From NCBI GenBank assembly GCA_016703625.1, contig JADJBP010000004.1:248001-312000 (forward strand): a stretch of DNA of 64,000 bases, read 5' to 3'. Every line of letters starts with the position of its first letter. The stretch's first letter is position 1. The position numbers and the translations under genes are program-made. This stretch comes from Chitinophagaceae bacterium (lineage in GTDB: Bacteria; Bacteroidota; Bacteroidia; Chitinophagales; Chitinophagaceae). The notes below the pieces were generated by a model. That model was not told where the DNA came from. It searched no databases and was given only the letters and a program-made list of their open reading frames with translations. Below are positions 17,802 through 27,474 of the stretch, in pieces.

Positions 17802-18515
17802 ATGAAAAAACTTATTGCAGAATTTATCGGCACTTTTTCACTGGTGCTCTTCGGATGTGGTGCTGCTGTGGTTTCCGGCATATCAACCACCGGGCCTTCG
17901 GGAATTGGCTTACTGGGTATATCATTTGCGTTTGGCCTTGCTGTGGTAGCCATGGCTTATGCCATTGGCCCCATTTCGGGGTGCCATATCAACCCGGCCA
18001 TCAGCATCGCCATGCTGGCTGCCGGTAAAATGAATGTTAAGGATGCTGCCGGTTATGTGGTTGCACAAATTGCCGGTGCCATTGCCGGTGCTGGTGTCCT
18101 GTATCTTATTGTTTCAAACCAGTCAGGCTACGAAAAATTGGGCGACTGGGCGCTTGGCTCCAATGGCTGGGTTGAAGGTTACCGTGGGAATTATAATCTT
18201 ACGGCAGCATTTATTGCTGAAGCCGTTTTAACGTGTTTGTTTTTGCTGGTGATCTTCGGCACCACATCCAAAGAAGGAAATGCTACTACTGCCGGGCTTG
18301 CAATCGGTATTACCCTGGTGCTCATTCACCTGGTGGCCATACCCATTACCGGCACATCGGTTAACCCTGCACGCAGTATTGGCCCGGCCATTTTTGCCGG
18401 TGGAAAGGCACTGAGCCAGTTGTGGTTGTTTTTGGTTGCACCCGTTATTGGCGGTTTGGTTGCTGCCTTGATCTGGAAAACATTACTTGAATCCAAAGAA
18501 AAATCCAGTTACTAA
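17802..18515 (+). CDS. aqpZ: Aquaporin Z-like water channel
   Basis: 237 residues, six membrane helices plus two half-helices with NPA motifs at 64-66 and 188-190. The selectivity filter appears as Phe43, His176, Thr185 and Arg191, the water-specific pattern of AqpZ rather than the wider glycerol pattern. Inner-membrane water channel for osmotic adjustment. Intact and monocistronic; the upstream 240 bases hold no other gene. Confidence 0.93.
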   Translation: MKKLIAEFIGTFSLVLFGCGAAVVSGISTTGPSGIGLLGISFAFGLAVVAMAYAIGPISGCHINPAISIAMLAAGKMNVKDAAGYVVAQIAGAIAGAGVLYLIVSNQSGYEKLGDWALGSNGWVEGYRGNYNLTAAFIAEAVLTCLFLLVIFGTTSKEGNATTAGLAIGITLVLIHLVAIPITGTSVNPARSIGPAIFAGGKALSQLWLFLVAPVIGGLVAALIWKTLLESKEKSSY

Positions 18516-18570
18516 AAAGCTATACCATATTTTTTCAATTGCAATTGTTAGAGGATTCTTTGATAAGTTG

Positions 18571-18655
18571 CCCACAAAGACCGGAAGAACACAAAGAATT
18601 TTTCAGTATAAATGATTTTTGCTTTGTGATCTTTGAGTCTTGTGGAAAATTTTAA
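18571..18655. repeat. Inverted CACAAAG / CTTTGTG repeat after aqpZ
   Basis: CCACAAAGAC and CACAAAG on the left face CTTTGTG, CTTTGAG and GTCTTGTGG on the right, about 40 bases apart. It could fold into an imperfect hairpin between the convergent aqpZ and membrane-protein genes; no T run follows. Confidence 0.45.
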
Positions 18656-18682
18656 AATATAATTCTTATTACGGCTTCATAC

Positions 18683-19335
18683 TTACTTTGACAGCCTGTT
18701 CCTGTCAACCCAATAAGCCAGTATTATAAATAGCCATTGTAAATTACCGGCCCAGGCAACTGCGTGCATATTGGGCGGGGGAGGGCCAAGCAGGTTAGCT
18801 GTATGTGAGATCAGCAACAGCCCGGTCAAAATCCACAAACCAAATTTACCTTGTTTGTTTTTTGCAACTGTTGCACGCAGATAAAGAACCAGGCCGGCAA
18901 TAAAAATACTACCTTCCAGTAATAGAGTTCCCCAAAACGAATTCCAGAGCTTTAAACCAAAAACCGGGGAATCATTTCCCGGGTAAAGGGGCAGGTCGGG
19001 CAAATGTACGATGAGATCAAGTACCCAATGGCTTAACACGCAAAGTCCCAGGACAATAGTTGCTTTTACATTTTTTTAAACAGCCAGTAAACAAAACCAA
19101 ACAGCATGGCCCAAACCAACACCATGGCCAAACTGTGCGATATGGGATAATGGGTAAATTCAATTGGCTGGGCGTGGCCGGTACCGGGTTTTATTGCAGC
19201 CTGTTCAATATTCAGTAATAACAGCACCGGCCATAAAAGGTCTAAAAACTGAACGGCTAAAAATAAAGTGCCTAATGAAATTTGCGGCATTGGTCTTTTG
19301 GTTATGAAACCAATGCCAAAATGTCCAATAAACAT
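18683..19335 (-). CDS. Integral membrane protein, one frameshift
   Basis: About 217 residues after restoring one A in the A run at 19071-19077. Begins MFIGHFGIGFITKRPMPQIS and has five or six hydrophobic helices, a His-rich periphery (FTHYPISHSLAM, LSHWVLDLIVHLPDLP) and ends in WVDRNRLSK. Paired histidines and aspartates near membrane edges recall the YdjM-like membrane-bound metal-dependent hydrolase family, but that assignment is tentative. Start at 19335 instead of 19374 because the first 13 codons look non-coding. Confidence 0.65.
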
Positions 19336-19459
19336 ACACTGCGGTTTTTGTTGATTGATGTAATTGAGTAACAATATTTGCTAATGTAAAAATATTTACT
19401 GAAAAATGAAATAGCATGGCAGCACTTTCATACTCCGGTATACAGCATACATTTGATCA

Positions 19460-19816
19460 ATGAAAAAAATATCATTGAATATCATGGCTGTTTTTTATAT
19501 GGCAGCCGGTGTGAATCATTTTATCAACCCGGATTTTTATTTAAAAATGATGCCAACCTGGATACCCTGGCATAAAGAACTGGTTTTTATCAGCGGCTTA
19601 TTTGAAATATTGTTTGGATTTTTTTTGTTATTCCCTTTTTCTGGGAAAATGGCAGCCTGGTGCATCATTGCCCTGCTGGTGGCCGTTTTCCCGGCCAATA
19701 TTCAAATGATGTTGAATGCTATGGATGAAAATAATCCAAGGTTTTGGATCACAGTGCTTCGTTTACCCCTGCAGATTTTGTTGATCCGGTGGGCTTATGG
19801 TTTTACAAAACCCTGA
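19460..19816 (+). CDS. DoxX-like membrane protein
   Basis: 118 residues with four hydrophobic helices. MAAGVNHFINPDFYLKMMP, GLFEILFGFFLLFP and ALLVAVFPANIQM are typical of the small DoxX/DoxD-like family, inner-membrane proteins of unclear function sometimes linked to redox or stress. Divergent from the membrane protein gene at 18683-19335 and convergent with the aldolase-like gene. Confidence 0.75.
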   Translation: MKKISLNIMAVFYMAAGVNHFINPDFYLKMMPTWIPWHKELVFISGLFEILFGFFLLFPFSGKMAAWCIIALLVAVFPANIQMMLNAMDENNPRFWITVLRLPLQILLIRWAYGFTKP

Positions 19817-19958
19817 TGGTAAATTAAACCTTGCCTGCCGGCGCCTGTTACAGATATTTTTCTTTCTCCCGGCCACTTCCACTTTTGAATGATCGCTCTT
19901 TTAGTGTGTGGGTAAGTGCAGTCAATGCCTGCCGGATATTTGTTCAGATGATTGTATA

Positions 19959-21074
19959 TCAAATGCTGATCACCCGGTCTCTTGCAGTATTTTTCCATTC
20001 GGCAACTGCCCTGCCATTTTCTACAAGCTGCACACGCTCATACAAGGCTACTGTAGGACAGATATGATAAGGTAAACCATAAAGGATATCGCCGGGAGCA
20101 AACTGTTGTGCAGTTTTGTTTTCCAGCACCAGGTGCTCTTCACTTTGTGTAAGCGCATGAAGCCATTCATATCCAGGGAAGAAGATCCTTTTCGTTATTT
20201 CATTTTCGGCAGCAACCGATTTATGCCCAAGGTCGGTGCATATTTTTCCATGGCCGGGCATTGAAACGATTCTTGTCAGCAAAACCGCCGCCGGGATAAA
20301 TGCCTGTTCCGGGCAAAGATCCATATAACCTTTATCCCAGTAAATAAAAGTACCGGGACTGCATTCAACGGTTTCTCTTGTACAGTGAACAGAAAATGTA
20401 GGCGAGCCGCCGGCAATGATCATTGGTTTGGGTAAACCCAGGGTTTCAATTTTATCAGTCATTTCTTCCACTAAGGAAAAGCGTCATCACATTTTTTTTC
20501 TTAACAGGTAAAATCAAGATCCCGGATATGCCCATCGTAAGCGTGAATGCCTTTTAGGATGAGCCCTTCAGCCTTTGAACAATAAGCATATAATTTCAAC
20601 GCTTCATCTCCGGCTTTAATTCCTGTCCTGTTCATGCCCACATTTAAGTCAATATATACAGGTACCTGTAATCCTGCATGCAGTAAAAGCATTGGATTGT
20701 TCACCTGCAGATATCAAATTATCGGTAATACAGGAAAATGTTGTTTCCGGGTATTTTTTGATCAATGCAATGAAGCGTTGCAGTTTTGGACCCAAAGGCT
20801 GGTAAGCCAGTAACACATCTGCTGCCTGGCAGATGCCCAGCATTTCTGCTTCTGCTATAGTGGCACACTTGAATTTGCTTATGCCTGCATCCATCATCAG
20901 CTTTACAACGCCGGCACATTTATGTGTCTTTACATGCGGCCGAAGCCTGTTTACATCTCCAATCATTTTTATGGCAGTCAGTATATTGGCTTTTACCCTT
21001 TCCGGGTAAACCAGGAGTGCAGGCGAATCAATTTCGTTTGCGTTGCTGATCTCAAACCATTTTTTACCATGCAT
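19959..21074 (-). CDS. D-threonine aldolase / alanine racemase-fold PLP enzyme, two frameshifts
   Basis: About 371 residues across three fragments. LRPHVKTHKCAGVVKLMMDA holds the PLP-binding lysine of the alanine-racemase N-terminal domain; VYIDLNVGMNRTGIKAG and GIHAYDGHIRD are barrel segments; the C-terminal beta domain (HGKICTDLGHKSVAAE, YHICPTVALYE) carries the metal-binding His and Cys typical of D-threonine aldolase/D-serine dehydratase. It would cleave or deaminate D-beta-hydroxy amino acids. Frames shift near 20490 and 20690. Confidence 0.82.
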
Positions 21075-21213
21075 AATATTATTGAGCTTTTAGCTTGTTG
21101 CTGCAATTTAACCAGATTTATCTGCCGCTTTCATTTTTAGCTGTACAATTAGCTGCGAAAAAACATTATTTTGATTGCCGGAAGTTTTATTTTTAAAAAC
21201 AATTAACCTGCAC

Positions 21214-22094
21214 ATGCGCATTTGTTTAGTTTTGATCTCCTTTTTATTGTGGATATCGGCAAATTCCCAGACACTTGCCCAATGGTCGCAGGTGGTTAAC
21301 TGGGATGGGGTAAGTCACTGGTCGAGGTACATCCGTACATTTCCTGCTTACCAGGGGCCAAATGCGCTGCCGGTACCACGTTTGGGCAATGGCCTTATCG
21401 ACAGCAGCTTTAATATCGGGGCTTCAGGCAATTTTCATTTTTCAAATGGCGACAATACTCAGAACCTCACCCTGTATGCCAATTACTGCCTGGTAAAGGG
21501 TTTTATTTCGATGGACCTGGTGTGGGTGCCTTACGAGCATTACACCCTGACCCATGCCATGAAAGAAGAGCGGCATATCTCCCCCAGTTTTATTATGATA
21601 AGGAAGGAGAGGGGGAATTGCACCTGAATACAAATTTCCAGGTATTGAAAAGATGGGAAAAATACATCCGGCTGAAGTTAAGGATGGGATACCGTTTTCC
21701 TTCGGGTTCGGGATTTGGTGCAGCCAGGGATGTTGATGCGCCCGGTTATTATTTTGATCTTTCATTTGGAAAGCCATTTAAAAATTCTGGACTAACCTGG
21801 ACGGGTATGCTGGGTTTTTATTCCTGGCAGATAGAATCAGATAAAAATAACCAGGATGATGCCATCCTGTTTGGTACCGGGCTGGAGTGGAATAAAAATA
21901 ACTGGAAACTGCAGACGAATATAGCAGGCTATATCGGGTATCTCGAGAACAGCGGCGATAAACCTGTTGTATTCCGGTTTGATGTACAGAAGCGGATAAA
22001 GAACTTCGGCCTTATATTGGGATTTCAGCAGGGCCTGCATGATTTTGCATTCAGCAGTATGGAAACCGGGGTGAAGTTTTATATTAAGCAATGA
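21214..22094 (+). CDS. Outer-membrane beta-barrel-like protein, one frameshift
   Basis: About 293 residues. Signal peptide (MRICLVLISFLLWISANSQ) then alternating hydrophobic/aromatic strands (NLTLYANYCLVKGFISMDLV, KLRMGYRFPSG, FGLILGFQQGLHD) and a C-terminal GVKFYIKQ, as in transmembrane beta barrels. Family not recognised. The frame changes near 21570, in the GC-rich stretch around AMKEER/AYLPQFYYD. The long open frame at 21442-21777 on the other strand is a shadow. Confidence 0.6.
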
Positions 22095-22432
22095 TCCCGG
22101 TCCGGTGGCATGGAAACATCCGGCATACCAAAGTCTTTTCAACTAACCGCCACAATTTTATTTACCCTGCGCCACGCAACCTTTTGGCTGTTGCCTTAAT
22201 CTCTATTACAATACATGTTAGATTTAAGCAGTATGTTAACCGCCGGTTATTCATGACCGCATTGTAACCAGTGTCATGGTTTTTGATAATGCATGTCATT
22301 GATAAGGGATTTGTGATATAATAACTTCGCCATGTTTGTCAATAAATACAATACCAGGCATGGAAAAGACCTTTCTGTCACTTAACCGGATATTATGTAA
22401 GCGTTAAAATTTAATACATAAAAATAAAAATC
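22095..22432. other. Intergenic region without a recognised gene
   Basis: 338 bases between the barrel protein and the DUF4476 gene. No open frame of note and no hairpin-plus-T-run terminator. It should contain the promoter of the DUF4476 gene, but no exact TAnnTTTG box is seen close to that start. Confidence 0.5.
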
Positions 22433-24663
22433 ATGAAACAGTTATCAGCTATTGTTATTTTCCTGTTTACAGCTTTAACCATATATGCACAGCAATATAG
22501 TAATGAAGTAACCATTACCGTGAATGGCAGTAAAAACCTTCAAATAGCAGTGGATGGAAGAAACTATGATCTTACGAACAGTACTTTAAAAGGGGAAAAA
22601 ACAAGCATTGCGATTAACAACCTTGTTGTTGGACAGCATAGTTTACAGGTTAGCCGTACAGATCCCGATGCAAACAACACAGAAAGGATATCAACCGTAT
22701 TTAACCTGAGGCCCGGGTACGATATGCTGGTAAGGGTTAACAAAAACGGCAGCCTGGGATTGATAGAAACAAAACGGACAGGGGTAAATGCAAATATGCC
22801 ACCGATGAATACTGCCGAATTTAATAATTTATTGGCACAGGTAAGAAACCAGCGTTCACCGGCCGGAAGAAAAGTGTGATATCCGATGCATTCAGCAATA
22901 CACAAAATTATTTCACATCCTCCCAGGTATCACAATTGATTCAACAGGTAAATGGTGAAAGTTTCAGGCTTCAATTGGCAAAATTATCTTACCGGTCAAT
23001 AACCGACCGCAATAATTTTTACCAGGTATTTGACCAGCTCAACAGCCAGGAAAGCAGGAATGATCTGGAGGATTATATAAATGATTACAATCAGGAAGTA
23101 AACCCTGACAGTGCCATGTCTGATGAAAACTTTAATACATTGTACCAGGGCATTCTGCAGCAAAGGCCCGTTAGTGCCCAAATGAATTCACTCACCAATG
23201 CTTTTAATAACACGGCAAATTATTTTACGGTATACCAGGCAAGCCGCTTAATTCAACTGGTAACGGCCGAGAACAACAGGCTGCAACTCGCCAAATTATC
23301 ATACCGCAGTATAACCGACCGCAGTAATTTTTACCAGGTAAATGAACTGCTGTACGGCCAGGCCAGTAAAAATGAGCTGGAAGTTTATGTAAAGAATTAT
23401 GGCGGCGGCAGCACACAGGGTGTTGCCATGACTGATGCCAATTTCAATGCATTGTATCAAACCATTCAGCAGCAAAGGTCTGTTAGTACCCAAATGAATT
23501 TACTCACCAATGCTTTTAACAATACTGCAAATTATTTTACAACCATCCAGGCCAGCCGGTTAATTCAACTGGTAAGCACCGAAAGCAACAGGTTGCAGCT
23601 GGCAAAATTATCTTATCGGTCAATTACCGACAAGGTGAATTTCTTACGGTTGAAAGACCTGCTCTACAGCCAGGCCGGCAAAAATGAACTGGAAGCTTAT
23701 GTAAAAAATTATAACAGCGGCAGCAGCCAGGGTGTTGCCATGCCTGATGCCAATTTCAATGCTTTATATCAAACCATTCAGCAGCAGAGGTCCGTTAATA
23801 CGCAAATGGGTTTACTCACCAATGCATTTAATAATACCGCAAATTATTTTACTGCCTACCAGGCAAGCCGCCTGATTCAACTGGTAAGTGCCGAAAGCAA
23901 CAGGCTGCAACTCGCCAAATTATCGTACCGTAGTATAACCGACCGCAATAATTTTTACCAGGTAAAAGACCTGCTTTATGGCCAGGCCAGTAAAAATGAT
24001 CTGGAAGCTTTTATAACTAATGATAACAGTGGCGGCACCCAGGGCGTTGCCATGTCAGATGCAGGCTTTAATGCATTGTATCAAACTATACGGGATCAAT
24101 GGCCAGTGAGTACACAAATGAATTCCCTCAGCAATGCATTTAATAACAGCAGTAATTATTTTACATCTTACCAGGCAAGCCGTTTAATTCAACTGGTAAG
24201 TGCCGAAAGCAACAGGCTGCAGCTGGCCAAATTATCCTATCGCAGTATAACAGACCGCAATAATTTTAACCTGGTATTTAATACATTGCCCGGCCAGTCT
24301 GCCAAAGATGAATTAGCGGTTTATGTGAATAATTACAGTACCGGTGGAGGAAGCAATACCTGGGTACCTATGCCGGAATCGGCATTTAATGCTTTGTACC
24401 AGGCCATTTTTTTAAAATTCTTTCCCAATGAAAGAATGAATGCACTGACCATAGAATTTAACAATACGGCTAATAATTTCAGTGCTGCCCAGGCCAAGCA
24501 GTTGATCTCTTTGGTGTCGATAGAAAGCAACAGGCTTATATTGGCGAAATTATCCTATCGGTCAATTACCGACCGCAATAATTTTAACCTGTTGTACGAC
24601 CTGCTCGACAGTGAGGCCAGCAGGAATGAACTGGAAGAGTATGTAAGAAACTACAGCAATTAA
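22433..24663 (+). CDS. Exported protein with six DUF4476-like repeats, one frameshift
   Basis: About 743 residues. Signal peptide (to about 19, IYAQ), a beta domain (EVTITVNGSKNLQIAVDG), then six tandem repeats of about 104 residues, each starting with a Met/FN-x-LYQ segment and containing NYFT...QASRLIQLV, RLQLAKLSYRSITDRNNF and NELE-x-YV. This unit matches DUF4476, normally present once. The apparent stop at 22877 falls inside repeat 1 and is removed by a one-base correction, so the two open frames are one gene. Probably cell-surface or periplasmic; function unknown. Confidence 0.8.
22799..24660 (+). repeat. Six direct repeats of about 312 bp within the DUF4476 gene
   Basis: The LAKLSYRSITD coding block recurs every 311-315 bases (first near 22978, last near 24542). 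Inner copies 3, 4 and 5 are the most alike at DNA level; the first and last are the most diverged, as expected from internal duplication. Confidence 0.85.
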
Positions 24664-24681
24664 TGCTATTGGTATAATTGG

Positions 24682-24746
24682 AAACTGCCTGCCATCCGGC
24701 CTTGCTCCGCAGAAGCTTTGCGAAGGCGGGCAGGCAGTTTTTTTAT
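24682..24746 (+). terminator. Intrinsic terminator with nested palindrome
   Basis: AAACTGCCTGCC (24682-24693) pairs perfectly with GGCAGGCAGTTT (24729-24740) and a T run follows. The loop carries a second imperfect palindrome, CCTTGC...GCGAAGG, of a type also found in rnpB (54701-54719). Confidence 0.85.
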
Positions 24747-24828
24747 TTGTATGGTATCCATATTCAATCCTAAGTACAATTTAATAAATGATCATTTACA
24801 CGGGGATGAACCCAAACCACTTAAATGC

Positions 24829-25443
24829 TTATTGCCTGTTGAGTAATTTTTTCTTTTGCATTTCATATTCTTCTTTGCTTAATGCGCCTGCCTGGTAAAG
24901 TTCGAACAGTTTTTTGATCTCATCTGCAACCAAAAGATTGTTGATGTTGCCGGCTGCTTTATCTTTTTTGGGTTCAGCAGCTGCAGGTTGTTTTTTAGTT
25001 TCAGCTACCATTGTTTGGGGCAGGCTTGTTTTAAATGCTTCCGGTACCGTTAATTCGGCGGGCAGCCCACCCGAACCTGCGATCGCTTTTTCAAAATCCA
25101 TGATGATATCTGTCTCTTCTTTTTTGCCATCAGCATAGGTTACAATGCCCTGTATCCTGATGCTGATATCATCGCCACCTGCATTTTTATAATTCCTTAA
25201 TTTATTGACCAGTAAACGGCTGTTCTGTAAAGAAAAAGTATTGTTTTTAGCCAGGCCCGGATGAAATTTTATGTATTTAAAATATCCGGCTGCCGATGTA
25301 CCGCCGGCAAGCTGCAATATCTGTCCTTTATATATTTTATAGCCGGTGGTTGTGGTAAGTGTATCGTTTTCAAAACGGGGCAGGTAGTTTTGCGCTGTTG
25401 AAAATAACGGGCAGAGCAGGATGGTGAATAATAATTTCTTCAT
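24829..25443 (-). CDS. Exported SHOCT-domain protein, paralogue 1
   Basis: 204 residues. Signal peptide (LCPLFSTAQ), a beta-rich domain shared by the next two genes (FENDTLTTTTGYKIYKGQIL, GYFKYIKF), a Lys/Ala/Pro-rich linker and a C-terminal SHOCT motif (LFELYQAGALSKEEYEMQKK), a short helical hairpin thought to mediate oligomerisation. Intact. Function of the family is unknown. First of three tandem paralogues that converge on the DUF4476 gene. Confidence 0.75.
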   Translation of the reverse strand: MKKLLFTILLCPLFSTAQNYLPRFENDTLTTTTGYKIYKGQILQLAGGTSAAGYFKYIKFHPGLAKNNTFSLQNSRLLVNKLRNYKNAGGDDISIRIQGIVTYADGKKEETDIIMDFEKAIAGSGGLPAELTVPEAFKTSLPQTMVAETKKQPAAAEPKKDKAAGNINNLLVADEIKKLFELYQAGALSKEEYEMQKKKLLNRQ

Positions 25444-25593
25444 AATGAAATTTTATAAGTCTTTGATAAAGTTAAGGATTTAGTGTAATCAATGAAAAAC
25501 AAAACAATATCAGGTTAATACCTGATTTCGTTTCGAAGAATTATTACCAATATACCAGTTTTGATGAGATAAGAACGGTGGCAAGTCATTTAG

Positions 25594-26114
25594 CTATTGT
25601 TCCAACAATTTACTTTTTGTGCTTCATATGCTTCTTTGCTTATAGATCCCGATGCATATAATGTAAAAAGTTTATTGAGTTGCTGGTGGAGTATTATCCT
25701 GCTGCTGTTTCTGAATTGAGGCGGCACAACTAATTCCGTGTGTAAATTGGGATCGTTTTCAATAGCTTTATCAAATGCCACTTGTATCACAACATTTCCT
25801 TTTGAACTGTCTTTAAAAATGACAGTGCCAATGATATCAACATAACCAACATCCAGTGGTGTTATTTGAATGTTTTGCAAATCTTTTATCAACATTGAAG
25901 AATTGATAAGTGAATGGGCTGCAAAACCATTCTTGATAGTGATATACCTGAATTGACCTTTTTTACCGGTGCCTTTGGCAAAATGCAATGTTTGGCCTTT
26001 GTAAAATGCATAACCGCAGGTAGCGTACAATGTATCGTTTTTATAATAAGGTTTTGGGTCCTGTGCAGGTAACATCAGCGGGCTGAGCAGGAACGTAAAT
26101 AATACTTTTATCAT
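25594..26114 (-). CDS. Exported SHOCT-domain protein, paralogue 2, 3' frameshift
   Basis: About 173 residues. Same layout as its neighbours: signal peptide (LLSPLMLPAQ), YKNDTLYATCGYAFYKGQTL, then LFTLYASGSISKEAYEAQK. A missing A at the end changes the tail; restoring it gives SKLLEQ and a stop at 25594-25596, the same ending as paralogue 1 (KKLLNRQ). It lies 7 bases downstream of paralogue 3, so the two are probably cotranscribed. Confidence 0.72.
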
Positions 26115-26121
26115 TAAGGTA

Positions 26122-26640
26122 TTACTGGTTTAATATTTTCTTTTTCATTGCAGCATATTCCTCTTTTTTTATAACTTTATCTTCATATAAATTTTTTGCA
26201 GTTGTCAGTTCTTGTTTGATATTTCTTTGCCGGGTATTTCTGCATTCACCAGGTACCTTTAATTCACTTGGTAGATCCGGAGAATTTTCTATTGCCCTGT
26301 CTATAGCTATATGTAAAACGATCATTTCCCTTGAACCATCCAGTAACAGGTAACCGGTAATATCTACATAGCCATTACCAATAACTGTGACGGCATATTT
26401 TGTTATTTCTTTTACAATAACAACCCGGCCGGTTAATGTTTTGGAAAAAAAGCCATTTTTTACCTTGATATACCTGAATCTTCCATCCCTCATGGTACCT
26501 TTTTCAAACTCCAGGGTTTGGCCCCTGAAAATTTTAAACCCGCTTGAAGTGTAGAGTGTATCATTTTCATACCTGGGCATTGGTTTTTGCGCCATTGATA
26601 TGAACGGGCATATCAGCATGCTGAATAATAATCTTTTCAT
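26122..26640 (-). CDS. Exported SHOCT-like protein, paralogue 3
   Basis: 172 residues, intact. Signal peptide (LICPFISMAQ), YENDTLYTSSGFKIFRGQTL, GRFRYIKVKNGFFSK, an acidic helical middle (HIAIDRAIENSPDLPSELKV) and a SHOCT-like tail (AKNLYEDKVIKKEEYAAMKK). Closest in wording to paralogue 2. First gene of the three on this strand. Confidence 0.72.
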   Translation of the reverse strand: MKRLLFSMLICPFISMAQKPMPRYENDTLYTSSGFKIFRGQTLEFEKGTMRDGRFRYIKVKNGFFSKTLTGRVVIVKEITKYAVTVIGNGYVDITGYLLLDGSREMIVLHIAIDRAIENSPDLPSELKVPGECRNTRQRNIKQELTTAKNLYEDKVIKKEEYAAMKKKILNQ

Positions 26641-26797
26641 GGAATTAATTATTATTAAAGAAACGATTTTATATTTATAAAAGGAAGCTGTGAAAGGGAT
26701 AAGCGCCGGGCAACACTTGTTTACATGCTCCAGGCGTTCATTAAAGATGGCATTTTAAAGCCTGGATCGCGTCAGCAGAAGTTGCATTTTTTGATCT

Positions 26798-26950
26798 TCA
26801 GGGATTTGCTTTTGGTAAAGCTTTTTCGGATTTAATTTCTTTTGATCCATCATCAAATGAGGTCACGTGTTGTGGTGATTGTATGCCTGTGGCAGAAGAT
26901 TTCTTTAACTCTAAACCATTTTGAGAACCTGGTTTTGATGGTATTTTCAT
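26798..26950 (-). CDS. Possible 50-residue peptide
   Basis: From the ATG at 26950: a short basic, Ser-rich chain (MKIPSKPGSQNGLELKKSS start) with no signal peptide. It is the only frame in a 340-base stretch between paralogue 3 and the small lipoprotein. No family recognised; weakly supported. Confidence 0.25.
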   Translation of the reverse strand: MKIPSKPGSQNGLELKKSSATGIQSPQHVTSFDDGSKEIKSEKALPKANP

Positions 26951-26981
26951 GATTGATGTAAGTTGTGACAGGTAATAATGT

Positions 26982-27158
26982 TTATTTTTTACGGACCCGC
27001 ATAACAATAAATACCACAACCGCCACTATCGCTATCACAATAAAAATACCGACTCCCATACCCGCCTTAAATATGCCTGCGATTGCTTCGCAGGAGCTCA
27101 AGGTCATTGAAATGATCAGTAAATAAAATACAGTAAGCAGGTTTGTTTTTTTTAACAT
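26982..27158 (-). CDS. Small lipoprotein/membrane peptide
   Basis: 58 residues from the ATG at 27158 (MLKKTNLLTVFYLL). A lipobox-like LSSC is followed by EAIAGIFKAGMGVGIF and a Val/Ile-rich membrane helix ending in MRVRKK. Short proteins with this SCEAI-GIFKAG pattern are widespread in Bacteroidota, often mislabelled as cytidylyltransferase. Function unknown. Confidence 0.65.
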   Translation of the reverse strand: MLKKTNLLTVFYLLIISMTLSSCEAIAGIFKAGMGVGIFIVIAIVAVVVFIVMRVRKK

Positions 27159-27164
27159 GGGCAT

Positions 27165-27474
27165 TTTTATTTTTTGTTTAAATGATCAGTATAATAAAAT
27201 TTATCTAAAAAAGTATTTTTATTCTTATATCGGTATGTAGTTAAATTGTAAATTTAGTTTTGCTGGGTAAAGATGTACTCATTTTAGAAGAAACCAGTTA
27301 CACTATTTTAAAAATATTTTGTATTATTCACATTAGCTTGCCGGTAGAGTTTAAGATTGCCTGCTGTAAAGTATAACCAAACAGGAATTAATGTGCGGAC
27401 ATAAAAACAGTTTGCTTACATTTCAATAAAACAAGGGTAATTTTACCAAACTAGCTCAACAACAATTGTTATTT
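27165..27474. other. AT-rich intergenic region
   Basis: 310 bases between divergent genes with long A/T tracts. No open frame, hairpin or exact TAnnTTTG box stands out. Confidence 0.45.

Noticed and set aside
21570..21626. Possible further copy of the palindromic element in the barrel gene
   Set aside because: CTCCCCC and GGAGAGGGGGA are present but more than 20 bases apart and without the CCTCAC lead.
22433..22879. Separate 148-residue protein upstream of the repeat protein
   Set aside because: Its stop falls inside the first DUF4476 repeat; one base restores a single frame.
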